Source: Nocardioides sp.
GTDB lineage: Bacteria; Actinomycetota; Actinomycetes; Propionibacteriales; Nocardioidaceae
NCBI GenBank assembly: GCA_003519585.1
Contig: DOWL01000170.1
Location: 14,284-27,244, forward strand
Length of the DNA stretch: 12,961 nt
Direction: 5' to 3'
In this document: piece by piece, positions 12,303 to 12,961 of the stretch
How the letters are laid out: the number at the start of each line of letters is the position of its first letter
How positions within the stretch are numbered: position 1 is the stretch's first letter
Program-made: the position numbers and the translations under genes
Notes under the pieces: generated by a model
Told to the model about the DNA's origin: nothing
Databases searched by the model: none
What the model saw: only the letters and a program-made list of their open reading frames with translations

Positions 12303-12961
12303 GTGAAGCGCATCTTCAAGGGTCCCCTGATCTGGATCATCGTCGCGGTGGTCGGCGTGCTGATCGCCATGCAGTTCCTGATCAGCTCCGGTGGCGGTGA
12401 CGAGATCAGCTCGTCCCAGATGAGCGAGTACGTCTCCAAGGGCGAGGTCAAGGACATCACCTTCGTCGACGGCGACCAGGTCATCAAGGCCACGCTCGAC
12501 GACAGCGTCGACCGCGACGGCGGCCGCGAGGTCACCACGAAGTACCTCAGCGGCACCCAGGCGGGCCTGTTCAAGGCCGCCCAGGAGCAGTTCGACAAGG
12601 GCGAGATCGACAAGATCACCGTCGAGGTCTCGCGGCCCGGGCTGCTGAGCTCGCTGCTCTTCTCGTTCCTGCCGATCCTCATCCTCGTGGTGCTGTTCTT
12701 CTGGCTGATGAACTCCATGCAGGGCGGCGGCGGCCGCGGCGTCATGCAGTTCGCCAAGTCCAAGGCCAAGCTGATCTCCAAGGACATGCCCAAGACCACC
12801 TTCGCCGACGTCGCCGGCTGCGACGAGGCGATCGAGGAGCTCGGCGAGATCAAGGAGTTCCTGCAGGAGCCGGCCAAGTTCCAGGCCGTGGGCGCCAAGA
12901 TCCCCAAGGGCGTGCTCCTGTACGGCGCGCCGGGCACCGGCAAGACGCTGCTGGCCCGCGC
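12303..12961 (+). CDS. ftsH: ATP-dependent zinc metalloprotease FtsH, N-terminal part (cut by window edge)
   Basis: Membrane-bound hexameric AAA+ protease that degrades misassembled membrane proteins and some soluble regulators. The 219 visible residues give the standard layout: short basic N-terminus, transmembrane helix 1 at about 9-28, an extracytoplasmic domain of about 85 residues (30-113), transmembrane helix 2 at about 114-136, a glycine-rich linker, then [14 protein letters not shown] (167-180) and the Walker A motif GAPGTGKT (208-215). The Walker B motif, second region of homology and HEXXH protease site lie beyond the window. GTG at 12303 is chosen because it gives [11 protein letters not shown] directly before helix 1, and the purine run GAGAGAAG at 12292-12299 is an acceptable ribosome-binding site. 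The 260-base gap after hpt, with palindromes and hairpins, suggests its own promoter. Confidence 0.97.
   Translation, partial: MKRIFKGPLIWIIVAVVGVLIAMQFLISSGGGDEISSSQMSEYVSKGEVKDITFVDGDQVIKATLDDSVDRDGGREVTTKYLSGTQAGLFKAAQEQFDKGEIDKITVEVSRPGLLSSLLFSFLPILILVVLFFWLMNSMQGGGGRGVMQFAKSKAKLISKDMPKTTFADVAGCDEAIEELGEIKEFLQEPAKFQAVGAKIPKGVLLYGAPGTGKTLLAR

Noticed and set aside
1..12961. A defence system, toxin-antitoxin pair, biosynthetic cluster or prophage
   Set aside because: Every sizeable coding stretch is accounted for by housekeeping or single accessory enzymes; no such components are encoded here.

Overview
The window reads as chromosomal housekeeping DNA from a high-GC actinobacterium, most likely Nocardioides or a close relative in the Propionibacteriales. 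The indications are very high GC with strong third-position bias, frequent GTG starts, TAnnnT -10 hexamers lying only 6-8 bases before start codons (leaderless transcripts), a class I lysyl-tRNA synthetase, and the order zincin-like protein / tilS / hpt / ftsH that is familiar from actinobacteria. The genus is inferred from recall of similar proteins, not from a search.

Layout. Positions 1-1535 (minus strand): a lipid/diacylglycerol kinase-family gene followed after 11 bases by a class I lysS that runs off the left edge. Positions 1594-2889 (plus): purA, divergent from the kinase. Positions 2986-4749: a two-gene unit of an alpha/beta hydrolase and a small catalase-fold haem protein. Positions 4777-7510: purD then purB. 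Positions 7615-8339: a degraded locus in which the first 48 codons of an ECF sigma factor abut what looks like the C-terminal part of its usual partner protein. Positions 8356-9177 (minus): an arylamine N-acetyltransferase. Positions 9272-12042 (plus): a zincin-like DUF2342 protein, tilS and hpt. From 12303 to the right edge: the start of ftsH.

Function. purD, purB and purA supply steps of de novo purine and AMP synthesis, and hpt adds purine salvage. lysS and tilS serve decoding: lysyl-tRNA, and lysidine in tRNA-Ile. ftsH is membrane protein quality control. The hydrolase/catalase-like pair and the N-acetyltransferase are the only clearly accessory enzymes.

I found no CRISPR array, tRNA or rRNA gene, insertion sequence, defence locus or biosynthetic cluster, and I do not claim a new multi-gene system. 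The items that ordinary genes do not explain are (1) the collapsed sigma-factor locus at 7615-8339, (2) a perfect 19-bp inverted repeat built from two nested TGTAAC-N5-GTTACA dyads before tilS, (3) a three-module palindromic element between hpt and ftsH, and (4) a shared leaderless start signal on several genes.
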